Shown here piece by piece: positions 62,145-62,225 of a stretch of 62,225 nucleotides of DNA. Under the pieces are notes generated by a model, which saw only the letters and a program-made list of their open reading frames with translations, had not been told where the DNA came from and searched no databases. The DNA lies in the NCBI GenBank assembly GCA_964352985.1, contig CAYGUK010000006.1, positions 1 to 62,225 on the forward strand, given 5' to 3'. Every line of letters starts with the position of its first letter. Position 1 is the stretch's first letter. Position numbers and translations under genes: made by a program. This stretch comes from CAYGUK01 sp964352985. GTDB taxonomy: Bacteria > Pseudomonadota > Gammaproteobacteria > JAHCLG01.

Positions 62145-62225
62145 GTAACTATTCACCCAATTTATGCTAAAACGTAGAAACGCTGAAAAGAACAGACTTT
62201 CCTTACGCGATGGGGATTCTTAAGG
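62145..62225 (+). mobile_element. Second MITE copy, first 81 bp, cut by window end
   Basis: From GTAACTATTCACCC onward the sequence repeats 17190-17270 in the same orientation. A few differences fall in the first 30 bp; the last 51 bp or more are identical. It begins 33 bp after the ankyrin stop. The window ends inside the left arm of the element's central palindrome, so its right end and target duplication cannot be seen. Confidence 0.85.

Noticed and set aside
1..62225. tRNA, rRNA and CRISPR arrays
   Set aside because: Reading through the intergenic regions I saw no cloverleaf with a CCA-type acceptor, no rRNA sequence and no regular short repeats with spacers. A covariance search was not possible.

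Overview
The window is 62 kb of A+T-rich, gene-dense chromosome. Conserved gene orders (ygfZ/sdhE/ygfX, nlpD-rpoS, ispD-ispF-surE, apbC/metG, hisS-yfgM-der, ndk-rlmN-pilW-rodZ) place it in the Gammaproteobacteria. Host-directed-looking genes are scattered among the housekeeping genes: a Rab-like GTPase, a 1123-residue ankyrin protein, and several helical or Cys-rich proteins without recognisable relatives. Together these suggest a host-associated member of the Legionellales or Coxiella-like bacteria. The placement is inferred from gene content; no rRNA or tRNA gene was seen.

Layout. 1-4.9 kb: 3' part of glnD, a CarF/TMEM189-type lipid desaturase and two orphan genes. 4.9-9.6 kb: a three-gene operon for a 2-oxoacid:ferredoxin oxidoreductase with its own NAD(P)H/flavin/Fe-S partner. 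9.7-14 kb: cupin, ygfX and sdhE, divergent from ygfZ, which is translationally coupled to a P1B-type ATPase that has lost its catalytic and metal-binding residues. 14-20 kb: htpG with a sigma-32-like promoter, a CBS protein, a small membrane-protein gene whose 5' end is cut off by a 181-bp IS66-type MITE, a MoeB/rhodanese fusion and an MFS transporter. 20-25 kb: orphan genes, an aminotransferase and cytochrome b561. 25-37 kb: rpoS, nlpD, yqaA, surE, ispF, ispD, purM, purN, ihfB, dcd, apbC, metG, rnfB-like and nth.

37-48 kb is the accessory part: the Rab-like GTPase gene with a phased A_AAA_AAC slip site, an APC permease, DUF1841, ppa, an AhpD-like gene, a universal stress protein, an L,D-transpeptidase and several orphan genes. 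48.5-58.5 kb holds a TrpR/YerC-like regulator behind a palindromic operator with a POT peptide transporter, then der, yfgM, hisS, rodZ, pilW, rlmN, ndk and a LysR regulator. The window closes with a 30-codon ORF with a perfect Shine-Dalgarno sequence, the giant ankyrin gene, and the first 81 bp of a second copy of the MITE, where the sequence stops.

What stands out is a set of degraded but uninterrupted proteins: a Rab-like protein with altered switch II, and a copper-ATPase-like protein with Asn in place of the phosphorylated Asp. Reduced gene clusters (no bamB, ispG, truD or pcm where relatives have them) and a recent MITE insertion add to the picture. This fits a genome under relaxed selection in a host-restricted life.
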